A stretch of 64,000 nucleotides of DNA from Nocardia sp. CY41 (GCF_009829325.1 NZ_VUOS01000002.1:299872-363871); one strand, 5' to 3'. Shown: positions 18,985-28,760, counted from the stretch's first letter. Translations and numbers: made by a program. Notes: generated by a model from the letters alone, not told the origin.

Positions 18985-20619
18985 ATGGGCACCGATCCGA
19001 ATCAGCGGGTGCGCGAACTGCTGGACTGTTACGACCGTGCCGACGCGTCGGCGGCGGACCTGCTGTGCGACCGGCACCCGGCCGACCGGGTCGCCTTCAC
19101 GATCGTCGAGGCCGACCTGTCCTCGACCGACCTCACCTACGGTGAGCTGCGCGAACGCTCCGCCCGGTTTGCCGCCGCGCTGGCCGGGCTCGGCGTCGAG
19201 CCCGGCGACCGGGTCGCCACGCTGATGGCGAAGTCGGCGGACCTGGTGGTGGCGCTGCTCGGCATCTGGCGTCGCGGCGCGGTGCATGTGCCGCTGTTCA
19301 CCGCCTTCGCGCCGCCCGCCATCGCCCTGCGGTTGGACGCGAGCCGCACATCGGTCGTCGTCGCGGATGCCGACCAGGCGCCCAAGCTGGCGCCCGGACC
19401 GGATCTCCCCGCCGACCCGCCCTGGCGGCTGATCGTCGCGGGCGCCGAGGCCCCCGAGGGCGCACTCCGGTTCGACGCCCTGCTCGACGCCCACTCGGCT
19501 GCCCACCCGCACGCCCGCCCGGTCACGGTGGGCGGCGACGGGCTGCTGGTCCAGCTGTTCACCAGCGGAACCACGGGCACGCCCAAAGGCGTCCCGATAC
19601 CCCTGCGTGCGCTCGCCTCGTTCCACGCCTATCAGGAATTCGCGCTGGACGTCCGGCCCGACGACGTCTTCTGGAACGCCGCCGACCCGGGTTGGGCCTA
19701 CGGCCTCTACTACGCCATCCTCGGCCCGCTGGCCACCGGTATCCGCAGCATCCTGCTGCACGCCGGTTTCTCCGCCCCGCTCACCTGGCAGGTGCTGGAC
19801 ACCTTCGGCGTCACGAACTTCGCCGCCGCCCCGACGGTCTATCGCGCGTTGCGCGCCGACGGCGCCACGCCGCCCGTGCACTCCCGGCTGCGCCGCGCCT
19901 CCTCGGCGGGGGAGCCGCTGACCCCGGAGGTCGTCGCCTGGTCCGTCGAATACCTGGGTGTCGCGGTGCGCGACCACTACGGCCAGACCGAGCACGGCAT
20001 GGTCATCTGCAACGCCTGGCACGAAGACCTCGACATCGAGACCCCCGCGGGATCGATGGGCCGCTCGTTGCCGGGTTGGACCTGCGCCGTGCTCGCCGAC
20101 GATGCCGACACCGTGGCCCCGCCAGGGCAATTGGGTCGCGTCGCGATCGACACCGAACGCAGCCCGCTGCTGTGGTTCCTCGGCTACCTCGACGCTCCGG
20201 AACGCACCGCGCAGCGTTACACCACCGACGGCCGCTGGTATCTGACCGGCGACGCGGGCTCGCAGGACGCCGACGGCTTCTTCCGTTTCTCCTCCCGCGA
20301 CGACGACGTGATCATCATGGCGGGCTACCGCATCGGCCCGTTCGAAGTGGAGAGTGTGCTGGTGCTGCACGACCGGGTCGCGGAGGCGGCGGTGGTCGGC
20401 ATGCCGGACGAATTGCGCGGGGAGGTGCTCGAGGCGTTCGTCGTGCTGCGCGACGGCGCGGAAGGCGGTCCGGAGCTGGAAGCCGAGTTACAGAGCTTGG
20501 TGAAGAGGAAGTTCGCCGCGCACGCCTATCCGCGCACGGTCCACTTCGTGGACAGCCTGCCGAAGACGCCCAGTGGCAAGGTGCAGCGGTTCGTGCTGCG
20601 GCAGGGCGGTGCCCGATGA
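18985..20619 (+). CDS. AMP-forming acyl-CoA synthetase (acetyl/medium-chain type)
   Basis: The product has 544 residues of the adenylate-forming family. Motifs are the P-loop [16 protein letters not shown], the aromatic/adenine motif [28 protein letters not shown], the hinge region [16 protein letters not shown], and the catalytic lysine in [10 protein letters not shown]. The HYGQTE and [10 protein letters not shown] forms resemble acetyl- and medium-chain (ACSM-like) enzymes rather than long-chain FadD. It would activate a carboxylic acid to its CoA thioester in the cytosol. The ATG has GAGGAG nine bases upstream. It overlaps the next synthetase by four bases, so the two are co-translated. 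Confidence 0.9.
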   Translation: MGTDPNQRVRELLDCYDRADASAADLLCDRHPADRVAFTIVEADLSSTDLTYGELRERSARFAAALAGLGVEPGDRVATLMAKSADLVVALLGIWRRGAVHVPLFTAFAPPAIALRLDASRTSVVVADADQAPKLAPGPDLPADPPWRLIVAGAEAPEGALRFDALLDAHSAAHPHARPVTVGGDGLLVQLFTSGTTGTPKGVPIPLRALASFHAYQEFALDVRPDDVFWNAADPGWAYGLYYAILGPLATGIRSILLHAGFSAPLTWQVLDTFGVTNFAAAPTVYRALRADGATPPVHSRLRRASSAGEPLTPEVVAWSVEYLGVAVRDHYGQTEHGMVICNAWHEDLDIETPAGSMGRSLPGWTCAVLADDADTVAPPGQLGRVAIDTERSPLLWFLGYLDAPERTAQRYTTDGRWYLTGDAGSQDADGFFRFSSRDDDVIIMAGYRIGPFEVESVLVLHDRVAEAAVVGMPDELRGEVLEAFVVLRDGAEGGPELEAELQSLVKRKFAAHAYPRTVHFVDSLPKTPSGKVQRFVLRQGGAR

Positions 20620-22256
20620 CCTCGGCCGCCGCGCTGCCCCTGCCCAGTTACGCCTCCGGTGTCTCGGACGTCCCCCTGCTCGGCGACACCATCGGCGGCA
20701 ATCTCGATCGCACGGTGGCGGCGTTCCCGGATCGGGAAGCGCTGGTGGACCGGCCGAGCGGACGGCGCTGGACCTACCGTGCGCTCGGCGCCGCCGTCGA
20801 CGCGCTGGCCTGCGGACTCGCCGACCAGGGCATCGGTAAGGGGGACCGGGTCGGCATCTGGGCGCCGAACTGCGCGGAATGGTTCATCGTGCAATACGCC
20901 ACGGCGAAGATCGGCGCGATCCTGGTCAACATCAACCCGGCCTACCGCACCAGCGAACTGCGATACGTGCTGCGGCAGGCGGGCGTGCGGATGCTCGTCG
21001 CGGCCGAGCGGTTCAAGTCCTCGGACTACGTCGCGATGATCGAGCAGGTCCGGCCGGATTGCCCGGCGCTGACCGAGGTGCTCGTGCTGGGCACGCCCGC
21101 GTGGGACGCGCTGACGCACACCACGATCGACGCCGATCGGCTCACCACGCTGGCTGCGCGGCTGTCTGCCGACGACCCGATCAACATCCAGTACACCTCG
21201 GGCACAACGGGTTTCCCGAAGGGCGCGACGCTCAGTCATCACAACATACTGAACAACGGGTACTTCGTCGGCGAGTTGTGCGGATACACCGAGCAGGACC
21301 GGATCTGCGTCCCGACGCCCTTCTACCACTGCTTCGGGATGGTCATGGGCAATCTCGCGAGCACCAGCCACGGTGCGGCCATCGTCATCCCGGTGCCCTC
21401 GTTCGATCCGAAGGCGACGCTGGCCGCGGTCGCGGCGGAGCGCTGCACCTCGCTCTACGGCGTGCCGACGATGTTCATCGACATGCTCGCCGAACTGGAC
21501 ACGGCCGCTGTGGATCTGTCCACCCTGCGCACCGGGATCATGGCAGGCTCGCCCTGCCCGGTCGAGGTGATGAAGCGGGTCATCGGCCGGATGGGCATGC
21601 GCGAGGTGAGCATCTGCTACGGCATGACCGAGACCTCGCCGGTCAGCACCCAGACCCGGCGCGACGACGGCATCGACCGGCGCACCGCGACGGTCGGCCG
21701 GGTCGGGCCGCACCTGGAGGTCAAGATCATCGATCCCGCAACGGGTCTCACGGTGCCGCGCGGCGAGCCCGGTGAGCTGTGCACGCGTGGTTACTCGGTG
21801 ATGCTCGGGTACTGGGACGATCCGGAGAAGACCGCCGAGGCCATCGATGCCGCCCGCTGGATGCACACCGGCGACATCGGCGTGATGGACGCCGAGGGCT
21901 ACGTGGCCGTCACCGGCCGGATCAAGGACATGGTCATCCGTGGCGGCGAGAACATCTACCCGCGGGAGATCGAGGAATTCCTCTACACCCATCCCGACAT
22001 CCTGGACGCGCAGGTGATCGGCGTACCGGACCCGAAGTACGGCGAGGAGCTGATGGCCTGGGTCCGGATGCGCGAGGGCGCAACGCCGTTGGACGCCGCA
22101 GCCCTGCGGGAGTTCGCCGCGGGCAAGCTGGCGCACTTCAAGATTCCCCGCTACGTGCACGTGGTCGAGGAATTCCCGATGACGGTGACCGGCAAGATCC
22201 GCAAGGCCCGGATGCGGGAGTTGTCCCGGCGGCTGCTCGGACTCGGCGAGGGTTGA
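20616..22256 (+). CDS. Fatty acyl-CoA synthetase (FadD-type)
   Basis: The product has 546 residues, overlapping the upstream synthetase stop (ATGA). Motifs are [73 protein letters not shown] and the catalytic lysine region [11 protein letters not shown]. These forms fit medium/long-chain FadD enzymes of actinobacteria (FadD35-like by memory). It activates fatty acids for beta-oxidation or lipid synthesis. The paired arrangement suggests sequential or alternative acid substrates for one degradative route controlled by the divergent LuxR-type gene. Confidence 0.92.
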   Translation: MTSAAALPLPSYASGVSDVPLLGDTIGGNLDRTVAAFPDREALVDRPSGRRWTYRALGAAVDALACGLADQGIGKGDRVGIWAPNCAEWFIVQYATAKIGAILVNINPAYRTSELRYVLRQAGVRMLVAAERFKSSDYVAMIEQVRPDCPALTEVLVLGTPAWDALTHTTIDADRLTTLAARLSADDPINIQYTSGTTGFPKGATLSHHNILNNGYFVGELCGYTEQDRICVPTPFYHCFGMVMGNLASTSHGAAIVIPVPSFDPKATLAAVAAERCTSLYGVPTMFIDMLAELDTAAVDLSTLRTGIMAGSPCPVEVMKRVIGRMGMREVSICYGMTETSPVSTQTRRDDGIDRRTATVGRVGPHLEVKIIDPATGLTVPRGEPGELCTRGYSVMLGYWDDPEKTAEAIDAARWMHTGDIGVMDAEGYVAVTGRIKDMVIRGGENIYPREIEEFLYTHPDILDAQVIGVPDPKYGEELMAWVRMREGATPLDAAALREFAAGKLAHFKIPRYVHVVEEFPMTVTGKIRKARMRELSRRLLGLGEG

Positions 22257-22303
22257 GGTGGGGAGGTTCACCTGGGCGTGGACCGCGTGTCAGGCGGCGA
22301 CTG

Positions 22304-22309
22304 TAGTGT
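22304..22309 (+). promoter_or_regulatory. -10 box TAGTGT for tex
   Basis: TAGTGT is followed by seven bases and the GTG at 22317. This supports that start as leaderless over the upstream in-frame GTGs at 22278, 22287 and 22308. Confidence 0.4.
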
Positions 22310-22316
22310 CTCCGAC

Positions 22317-24755
22317 GTGACGACAGCGCCCGAGACTGCCAGTGCAGAGTCCACACCCGCCGTGCCACGCTCCGACACCGCGGGCCCAGCCAGCGTGAAC
22401 CGTCGTATCGCGGAGGAACTCGCGGTGCGTGAGCCCCAGGTGCGCGCCGCCGTCGAGCTCCTCGACGCGGGCTCGACGGTGCCGTTCATCGCCCGGTACC
22501 GCAAAGAGGTCACCGGCGGACTGGACGACGCGCAGCTGCGCGTGCTCGAGGAACGTCTGCACTACCTGCGTGAACTCGACGAGCGCCGCGCATCGATCAT
22601 CGAATCGATCCGTGGCCAAGGAAAACTCGACGACGCCCTGCACCGGCAGATCATGCTCGCCGAGACCAAGGCCCGGCTCGAGGACATCTACCTGCCGTAC
22701 AAGCCGAAGCGGCGTACGAAGGCTCAGATCGCGCGGGAGGCCGGGCACGAGCCGGTGGCCGATGCCCTGATCGAGGATCCGAACACCGATCCGGCGCAGT
22801 ACACCGCCGAGCAGCTCGACGGCGCGCGCGCCATCTTGGTCGAACGCTTCGCCGAGGACGCCGACCTGGTCGGCGAATTGCGCGAATTGATGTGGAACCG
22901 CGGACAGATCACCTCGACCGTGCGGGCGGGCAAGGAGGAAGCGGGCGCGAAGTTCGCCGACTACTTCGAGTTCAGCGAGCCGTTCGACAAGCTGCCCTCG
23001 CATCGCATCCTCGCGCTGCTGCGCGGAGAGAAGGAAGAGGTGCTCACACTGCACCTCGAGCCGGACACCGAGGAGCCGCAGCCGGGCGAGCGCACCGTCT
23101 ACGAGGGCCGCATCGCCACGCGCTTCGGCATCGCCGACCGGGGCCGCCCCGCCGACTCCTGGCTGCTGGACACCGTGCGCTGGGCTTGGCGCACCAAGTT
23201 GCAGGTCAGCCTCGGCATCGACACCAGGATGCGCCTGCGGCAGGCCGCGGAGAAGGACGCGGTGGACGTGTTCGCCGCGAACCTGCGCGACCTGCTGCTC
23301 GCCGCCCCCGCGGGCACCCGCACGACGATGGGTCTGGACCCGGGCTACCGCACCGGCGTGAAGGTCGCGGTGGTCGACGCCACCGGCAAGGTGGTCGCCA
23401 CCGAGGTGATCTATCCGCACAAGCCGCAGGGCCAGACCGAGAAGTCGCTGGCGGTGCTCGGCGCGCTGGTCGCACGATTCGGCGTGGAGCTCATCGCCAT
23501 CGGCAACGGCACCGCCTCGCGCGAGACCGACGCCCTTGCCGCCGAACTGATCTCGCGTATCCCGGAGAACAAGCCCACCAAGATCGTGGTCTCCGAGGCG
23601 GGCGCCTCGGTGTACTCCGCCTCGGCCTACGCCTCGCAGGAACTGCCCGACCTGGACGTCTCGCTGCGCGGCGCGGTGTCGATCGCGCGGCGGCTGCAGG
23701 ACCCGCTGGCCGAACTGGTGAAGATCGATCCGAAATCCATCGGCGTCGGCCAGTACCAGCACGACGTGTCCGAATCGCTGCTGGCCCGCTCGCTGGGCGC
23801 GGTGGTCGAGGACGCGGTGAACGCGGTCGGCGTCGACGTGAACACGGCCTCGGTGCCGCTGCTGTCGCGGGTGTCCGGCATCGCCGGGTCGGTGGCCGAG
23901 AGCATTGTGGCGCACCGGGACCAGAACGGCCCCTTCCGCAGCAGGACCGCGCTGCTCGACGTCCCGCGCCTCGGCCCGAAGGCGTTCGAGCAGTGCGCGG
24001 GCTTCCTGCGCATCCGCGGCGGCGACGATCCGCTGGATACCTCCGCGGTGCACCCGGAGGCGTATCCGGTGGTGCGGCGCATCCTCGAATCCACCGGGCG
24101 GGGCATCGCCGAGGTCATCGGCAACACCACGGTCCTGCGCTCGCTGCGCGCCGGCGATTTCACCGACGAGCGCTTCGGTGTCCCGACCGTCACCGACATC
24201 ATTGCCGAGCTGGAGAAGCCGGGCCGCGACCCGCGTCCGGAGTTCAAGACCGCCGAGTTCGCCGCGGGCGTGGAGAAGGTCGCCGACCTGAAACCGGGCA
24301 TGGTGCTCGAGGGCGTGGTGACCAACGTGGCCGCGTTCGGCGCGTTCGTCGACGTGGGCGTGCACCAGGACGGTCTGGTGCACGTCTCGGCCATGTCGCA
24401 CAACTTCGTCAAGGACCCGCGCGAGGTGGTCAAGTCCGGCGACGTGGTCAAGGTCAAGGTGCTCGAGGTGGACGTGGCGCGCCAGCGCATCGGCCTGTCG
24501 CTGCGCCTGGACGACGAGCCGGGCGCACCCGCCAAGGGCGGCGACAACCGCCAGCGCGGTCAAGGCGGCCGATCCGATCAGGGCGGGCGATCCGGAGGCG
24601 GCGAGCAGCGGCAGCGGCAGAATGGTCAGAACAGGCAGCAGGGTCAGAACCGCAACCAAGGCCAGGGGCGCGGCGGCGGCAACCAGCGCCGGAACGCGCC
24701 CGCACCGAGCGGCGCGATGGCGGACGCGCTGCGCAGGGCGGGGTTCGGCCAGTAG
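22317..24755 (+). CDS. tex: Tex-family RNA-binding transcription accessory protein
   Basis: The product has 812 residues. The Tex N-terminal helical domain includes STVPFIARYRKEVTGGLDDAQLR and LEDIYLPYKPKRRTKA. A YqgF/RNase H-like domain (TTMGLDPGYRTGVKVAVVD ... IAIGNGTASRETD) follows, then helix-hairpin-helix repeats (SRTALLDVPRLGPKAFEQCAGFLRI) and an S1 domain (GMVLEGVVTNVAAFGAFVDVG, HVSAMSH). The last ~75 residues are a disordered Gly/Gln/Asn/Arg-rich tail. Tex and its homologue Spt6 act at the elongating transcription complex. The exact start is uncertain; GTG 22317 fits a leaderless promoter, while GTG 22278 has GGGAGG eleven bases upstream. Confidence 0.93.
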   Translation: MTTAPETASAESTPAVPRSDTAGPASVNRRIAEELAVREPQVRAAVELLDAGSTVPFIARYRKEVTGGLDDAQLRVLEERLHYLRELDERRASIIESIRGQGKLDDALHRQIMLAETKARLEDIYLPYKPKRRTKAQIAREAGHEPVADALIEDPNTDPAQYTAEQLDGARAILVERFAEDADLVGELRELMWNRGQITSTVRAGKEEAGAKFADYFEFSEPFDKLPSHRILALLRGEKEEVLTLHLEPDTEEPQPGERTVYEGRIATRFGIADRGRPADSWLLDTVRWAWRTKLQVSLGIDTRMRLRQAAEKDAVDVFAANLRDLLLAAPAGTRTTMGLDPGYRTGVKVAVVDATGKVVATEVIYPHKPQGQTEKSLAVLGALVARFGVELIAIGNGTASRETDALAAELISRIPENKPTKIVVSEAGASVYSASAYASQELPDLDVSLRGAVSIARRLQDPLAELVKIDPKSIGVGQYQHDVSESLLARSLGAVVEDAVNAVGVDVNTASVPLLSRVSGIAGSVAESIVAHRDQNGPFRSRTALLDVPRLGPKAFEQCAGFLRIRGGDDPLDTSAVHPEAYPVVRRILESTGRGIAEVIGNTTVLRSLRAGDFTDERFGVPTVTDIIAELEKPGRDPRPEFKTAEFAAGVEKVADLKPGMVLEGVVTNVAAFGAFVDVGVHQDGLVHVSAMSHNFVKDPREVVKSGDVVKVKVLEVDVARQRIGLSLRLDDEPGAPAKGGDNRQRGQGGRSDQGGRSGGGEQRQRQNGQNRQQGQNRNQGQGRGGGNQRRNAPAPSGAMADALRRAGFGQ

Positions 24756-24782
24756 TCCGGTGCGCGGGAGGAAGTAGCGGCC

Positions 24783-25700
24783 ATGCGACGGTGGCTCCAC
24801 GAGGACGTGATCGCCCAAGGGCGGCTGCCGTTGCTGTGCTTCCTCCTCGGATTCATCGTCGGATTCCTGTTCATCCGCGTCAGCGTCCGGCTCATCCGGG
24901 CGCGGGTGCGGTGGTGGCCGGGCAATCTGCGGGCCGGTGACACGCACATCCACCACATGGTGTTCGGGGTCATCCTGGTGCTCGCCTCCGGCGTCGGCAT
25001 GGTGGCCCAATACCAGAGCGCCGATACGGCCACGGCGAGCATCCTGGCCGCCTCCTTCGGTGTAGGGGCGGCGCTGGTGCTCGACGAGTTCGCGCTGATC
25101 TTCTATCTGCGCGACGTGTACTGGGAGGAGCAGGGACGCACGTCGGTGGACGCGGTCTTCGTCGCGCTCGCCGTGACGGGACTGCTGCTGCTGGGCTTCC
25201 ACCCGTTGTGGATGCTGGACATCAACGATTTCCGGCACGATCCGAGTACCGAGGTGCGCGCCTTCGTCGTCGCGTTCGCGGTCGTCAATCTCGCTCTGGC
25301 GGCGATCGTGATCGCCAAAGGGAAGATCTGGACCGGTCTGTTCGGCATGTTCTTCCTCCCCCTGCTGGTCGTCGGCGCGCTGCGGTTGAGCCGTCCGGGT
25401 GCGCCGTGGGCGCGCTGGCGTTACGCCGACCGCAGGCGCCTGAGGTACCGGGCCATCGTCCGCGAACGGCGCTATCGCCGCCCGGTCATCCGCGCGAAGA
25501 TCTTCGTGCAGGACCTGGTCGCGGGAAAACCGGACGTCGAGCACGTCCGCACGGCGGCGGAAGCGGAGCTCACCCGCACGGTCGTGCCCGCTCCGCCCGC
25601 CCCGCACCGGCACCACCCGCTCTGGCACGCCGACCATGTTTCGCCGTACACGCCCGGCCCTCCCGCAGAGGACGCGGTCTCCGGCGAACACAAACACTGA
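24783..25700 (+). CDS. Conserved integral membrane protein, function unknown
   Basis: The product has 305 residues. About six membrane helices span residues ~15-215, and a basic, then His/Pro-rich cytoplasmic tail follows. Notable conserved-looking stretches are GDTHIHHMVFGVILVLASG in the first third and LDEFALIFYLRDVYWEEQGR after the third helix; the HIHH and acidic residues in or near the membrane suggest metal binding, though no family function is known to me. The ATG has GGAGGAA about ten bases upstream and lies 27 bases after tex, so it may be co-transcribed with it. Confidence 0.75.
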   Translation: MRRWLHEDVIAQGRLPLLCFLLGFIVGFLFIRVSVRLIRARVRWWPGNLRAGDTHIHHMVFGVILVLASGVGMVAQYQSADTATASILAASFGVGAALVLDEFALIFYLRDVYWEEQGRTSVDAVFVALAVTGLLLLGFHPLWMLDINDFRHDPSTEVRAFVVAFAVVNLALAAIVIAKGKIWTGLFGMFFLPLLVVGALRLSRPGAPWARWRYADRRRLRYRAIVRERRYRRPVIRAKIFVQDLVAGKPDVEHVRTAAEAELTRTVVPAPPAPHRHHPLWHADHVSPYTPGPPAEDAVSGEHKH

Positions 25701-25743
25701 GAACGGCGTATGCGGTGGAGATTCGGCAGACGTCGCGCTATGC

Positions 25744-25756
25744 GTATACGTATACT
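25744..25756 (+). promoter_or_regulatory. Palindrome GTATACGTATAC overlapping a -10 box
   Basis: GTATACGTATAC (25744-25755) is a perfect 12-bp palindrome. TATACT (25751-25756) forms a -10 box with six bases to the GTG at 25763, so a protein bound to the palindrome would block RNA polymerase directly. Confidence 0.5.
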
Positions 25757-25762
25757 GTGACT

Positions 25763-26053
25763 GTGGTGGATCCCCTGAGTCTCGCGGTCGGCGCCGGCCT
25801 CGTCGGTATCGGCTGGGCCTGTGGCCGGTTCGGACATCGCCGAACCTTTTCGAGAGAGCGAGTTCCGGCGCGCTGCGGTTGCGGGCACGACCTGGCGCTG
25901 CACGACCGCGCCACCGGCAATTGCCACGCCGAGATCTCCCGTAAGGGCACGCATGGCCTGCGGGAATGGGTTGGGTGCCAATGCCGCCGCTACACCGGGC
26001 CGACTCCGCTGGAAGAGGTGTTCGCGTCGCCGATTCTCCCGCCGGAGTCCTGA
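25763..26053 (+). CDS. Small membrane-anchored zinc-finger-like protein
   Basis: The product has 96 residues. An N-terminal hydrophobic segment (LSLAVGAGLVGIGWACG) could be an anchor. A cysteine/histidine cluster follows: RCGCGHDLALHD, GNCHAE and VGCQCRRYTGP, spaced as a probable zinc site. Similar CxCGH...CH...CxC proteins are scattered in actinobacteria without a function known to me. Two adjacent GTG codons (25763, 25766) could start it. The -10 box TATACT lies exactly six bases before the first, so a leaderless start is proposed. Confidence 0.65.
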   Translation: MVDPLSLAVGAGLVGIGWACGRFGHRRTFSRERVPARCGCGHDLALHDRATGNCHAEISRKGTHGLREWVGCQCRRYTGPTPLEEVFASPILPPES

Positions 26054-26375
26054 GCCGGAAGACGAGGGGCAGCCGGGGCCGCCGCGCCGAGTTCGCAACC
26101 GCCGTGCCGTCGCGCACTCGAGGTCCTCCGCGCGGAAACGGTGTCACCCCGCAGTCGGTAACAGGCGGCGGTCGTGCACCGTGGCGCGCCGGGGGTAGCG
26201 TGAAAGGGCGCCGCCGCACCGCCCGATTTCTTCCGCGGCGCGCCGATCTGGCACAATGCTCAGGTTGCCCTGGGCGGTTGTCGACCCGGCGCACCCCCTT
26301 ATTCGGAGCATGAACCGGCCGAGCACGTCCAGTGCCGCCAGGGTCCTCTGTTCGCGCGAAACCAGAAGGATGGAA
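26054..26375 (+). other. Gap before rplS
   Basis: This 322-base stretch holds the rplS promoter motif at 26247-26258 and a leader of about 110 bases. Open frames in it lack protein-like features. No RNA gene is recognised. Confidence 0.5.
26247..26258 (+). promoter_or_regulatory. Extended -10 promoter of rplS
   Basis: TCTGGCACAATG is identical to the element at 15519-15530 before rpsP. CACAAT with TGG in front fits an extended -10. Confidence 0.5.
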
Positions 26376-26717
26376 ATGAACACCCTTGACTTCGTCGACG
26401 AGAAGTCGCTGCGCAGCGACGTCCCCGAGTTCCGGCCGGGCGACACGCTCAACGTGCACGTGAAGGTCATCGAAGGCTCGAAGGAGCGCATCCAGGTCTT
26501 CAAGGGCGTCGTGATCCGCCGCCAGGGTGGTGGCATCCGCGAGACCTTCACGGTCCGCAAGGTGTCGTTCGGTGTCGGCGTGGAGCGCACCTTCCCGGTG
26601 CACAGCCCGAACATCGACCACATCGATGTCGTCACCCGCGGTGACGTCCGCCGGGCCAAGCTGTACTACCTGCGCGAGCTGCGCGGCAAGGCCGCCAAGA
26701 TCAAGGAAAAGCGCTGA
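26376..26717 (+). CDS. rplS: 50S ribosomal protein L19
   Basis: The product has 113 residues and is canonical L19: [58 protein letters not shown] and [20 protein letters not shown]19 sits at the 30S-50S interface. The ATG has AGAAGGA seven bases upstream. A GC-rich hairpin follows, leading directly into the lepB promoter. Confidence 0.97.
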   Translation: MNTLDFVDEKSLRSDVPEFRPGDTLNVHVKVIEGSKERIQVFKGVVIRRQGGGIRETFTVRKVSFGVGVERTFPVHSPNIDHIDVVTRGDVRRAKLYYLRELRGKAAKIKEKR

Positions 26718-26746
26718 GTTAGCTTTTCGGTACACAGATTTTCCCC

Positions 26747-26781
26747 AGCCCGGCATCGGACCACGGTTTCGCTGCCGGGCT
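26747..26781 (+). terminator. Terminator after rplS that abuts the lepB -10 box
   Basis: AGCCCGGCA pairs with TGCCGGGCT across a 17-base loop. The last T of the stem is the first base of the TAATCT box of lepB. Confidence 0.6.
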
Positions 26782-26786
26782 AATCT
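26781..26786 (+). promoter_or_regulatory. -10 box TAATCT, leaderless start of lepB
   Basis: TAATCT is followed by seven bases and the GTG at 26794; no ribosome-binding site is present. Confidence 0.5.
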
Positions 26787-26793
26787 GTTCGGC

Positions 26794-27576
26794 GTGGCAG
26801 ACGAAAGTGGGTCGGTGTCGGTGTCCGAATCGGGCGACGAGGGTACGCGGGCAGGTCGCGCAAAGCGGCGGCCGAAGAAGAAGCAGCGGCCGTTCTGGCA
26901 GGAATTGCCGATTCTCATCGTGATCGCCGCGGTGATCGCCGCGCTGATGGTCACCTTCGTCGGTCGGCCGTACGTGATCCCGTCGGAATCGATGGAAACC
27001 ACGTTGCACGGATGCGCCGGATGCACCGGTGACCGCATCTACGTGCAGAAGCTCAGCTACTACTGGGGCGATCCGCAACCGGGCGACGTGGTCGTGTTCG
27101 TCGGGCCGCCCTCGTGGAACACCCACTACCAGTCGATCCGTTCGGACAACCCCGCGGTCCGCGGCGTGCAGAACTTCTTCTCCTTCTTCGGGCTGGTGCC
27201 GCCGGACGAGAACGATCTGGTGAAGCGGGTGATCGCGGTCGGCGGCCAGACCGTGGAGTGCTGCGATCCGCAGGGCCGGGTCATCGTGGACGGCAAACCG
27301 CTGGACGAGCCGTACGCCCGCTATCTCGCCCCCTACGTTCCGGGCCAGCCGTACAACGCGAGCGGCGGACGCGAGTTCAAGCCCGTGAAGGTGCCCGAGG
27401 GTCATCTGTGGGTGATGGGCGACAACCGCAACCAGTCGGCCGACTCCCGCGCCCATATCACCGACGAATTGCAGGGCACCATCCCCGTGGAGAATGTCCG
27501 CGGCAAGGCGGTGTTCAAGATCTGGCCGCCCGGCCGGATCGGCCCGGTCCGTTCGGAGAATCCCCAGGAGAACTGA
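26794..27576 (+). CDS. lepB: Signal peptidase I
   Basis: The product has 260 residues. A basic N-terminus ([15 protein letters not shown]) precedes a membrane helix at ~38-58. The catalytic serine is S66 in [10 protein letters not shown] and the general-base lysine is K144 in [11 protein letters not shown]; box E follows as [17 protein letters not shown]. An insertion of about 30 residues ([20 protein letters not shown]) is common in actinobacteria. It removes signal peptides on the outer face of the membrane, including those of the exported proteins in this window. Its own leaderless promoter separates it from rplS. Confidence 0.96.
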   Translation: MADESGSVSVSESGDEGTRAGRAKRRPKKKQRPFWQELPILIVIAAVIAALMVTFVGRPYVIPSESMETTLHGCAGCTGDRIYVQKLSYYWGDPQPGDVVVFVGPPSWNTHYQSIRSDNPAVRGVQNFFSFFGLVPPDENDLVKRVIAVGGQTVECCDPQGRVIVDGKPLDEPYARYLAPYVPGQPYNASGGREFKPVKVPEGHLWVMGDNRNQSADSRAHITDELQGTIPVENVRGKAVFKIWPPGRIGPVRSENPQEN

Positions 27577-27601
27577 GCGCGCGGCGCAGGATAATTGGAC
27601 G

Positions 27602-28408
27602 GTGGGGCAAGGGCGAGTGCCGGTGGGTAACGGTTGGCCGCCGCGCGTGGTGATGCGCAGGGCCGGAGGGTTGCGCACGCTCGAGGCGGCATTGATCCGC
27701 AGCGGTCTCGGGCCGGTCGCCGGTGTGGACGAAGCAGGGCGCGGACCCTGTGCGGGACCGCTCGTGGTGGCCGCGTGCCTGCTCGCTCCGAAGGCGTATG
27801 ACAAGTTGGCCGGCCTCGACGACTCCAAGAAGCTCACCGAGGCCACCCGTGAAGAGCTGTATCCGGTGATCGTTCGTCTGGCGCTCGCCTACCAGGTCGT
27901 CGTCATCCCGGCCTGGGAGATCGACTCGATCGGCATCCACGTCGCCAATATCGAGGGGATGCGCCGCGCCGTGGCCGGGCTCGGGCGCACTCCCGGATAC
28001 GTGCTGACCGACGGATTCCGGGTGCCCGGCATCCCGGTGCCCTCGCTGCCCGTGATCGGGGGCGACGGCGCGGCGGCCTGCATCGCGGCGGCCAGCATCC
28101 TCGCGAAGGTCACCAGGGACCGCATCATGGTCCAGCTGGACCAGCGGTTCCCCGGTTACGGCTTCGCCGCCCACAAGGGCTACAACACGCCCGAGCACAC
28201 CGCCGCGCTGCACCGCCTCGGACCCAGCAGCGAACACCGCCGCTCGTGGCGCAACGTGCGCGAAGCCGCCGGGTTGCGGCCGGTCGCGGCGGCCGCCGAC
28301 GAGGCGGACGCACTGCTGGCCGAGGGCGTCGAGGAGGCGCTGTCGGAGCAGTTTCCGGACGGGCGTACGGCTGGCCGAGTAGCTACCGACGCAGCGCATG
28401 CGCGATGA
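27602..28408 (+). CDS. rnhB: Ribonuclease HII
   Basis: The product has 268 residues. Active-site segments are [18 protein letters not shown] (DEG motif), [21 protein letters not shown] and the [15 protein letters not shown] stretch. RNase HII removes ribonucleotides from DNA and RNA-DNA hybrids. The C-terminus past residue ~230 is an Ala/Glu-rich extension. Several GTG codons could start it; 27602 has GATAAT six bases upstream, a near-match to a leaderless promoter, while the conserved domain starts about 40 residues later. Follows lepB by 25 bases, as in M. tuberculosis. Confidence 0.94.
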   Translation: MGQGRVPVGNGWPPRVVMRRAGGLRTLEAALIRSGLGPVAGVDEAGRGPCAGPLVVAACLLAPKAYDKLAGLDDSKKLTEATREELYPVIVRLALAYQVVVIPAWEIDSIGIHVANIEGMRRAVAGLGRTPGYVLTDGFRVPGIPVPSLPVIGGDGAAACIAAASILAKVTRDRIMVQLDQRFPGYGFAAHKGYNTPEHTAALHRLGPSSEHRRSWRNVREAAGLRPVAAAADEADALLAEGVEEALSEQFPDGRTAGRVATDAAHAR

Positions 28409-28454
28409 TGTCACCACACGACGCGATGCGGCGAGAAGGAGGACGTCCCACCCG

Positions 28455-28760
28455 ATGAGTGCCGAGGACCTCGAGAAGTACGAAACCGAGATGGAGCTCT
28501 CGCTGTATCGCGAGTACAAGGACATCGTCGGTCAATTCTCGTACGTGGTGGAGACCGAGCGCCGCTTCTACCTGGCCAATTCCGTGGAGCTGCGCCCGCA
28601 GAACGCGGACGGCGAGGTGTACTTCGAGGTGCGGATGAGCGACGCGTGGGTGTGGGACATGTACCGCCCGGCCCGCTTCGTCAAGCACGTCCGGGTCATC
28701 ACCTTCAAAGACGTCAACATCGAGGAGCTGGAGAAGCCGGACCTGCGGTTGCCCGAGTGA
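28455..28760 (+). CDS. DUF2469 family protein
   Basis: The product has 101 residues, highly acidic, matching the DUF2469 proteins found next to rnhB throughout actinobacteria (Rv2901c position). Conserved stretches are SAEDLEKYETEMELSLYREY, VGQFSYVVETERRFYLAN, YFEVRMSDAWVWDMYRP and TFKDVNIEELEKPDL. The function is unknown. The ATG has AAGGAGG about twelve bases upstream. Confidence 0.92.
   Translation: MSAEDLEKYETEMELSLYREYKDIVGQFSYVVETERRFYLANSVELRPQNADGEVYFEVRMSDAWVWDMYRPARFVKHVRVITFKDVNIEELEKPDLRLPE

Noticed and set aside
18034..20370. Minus-strand frame extending the LuxR-type gene to about 778 codons
   Set aside because: Beyond 18885 it is only the antisense of the acyl-CoA synthetase; the sensor domain begins at 18885 behind an AAGGGG site.
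22290..27038. Very long minus-strand open frame (about 1,580 codons) opposite tex, rplS and lepB
   Set aside because: It is antisense to well-supported genes, has no domain motifs, and is rich in His/Arg/Gln/Asp as expected from reading high-GC codons backwards.
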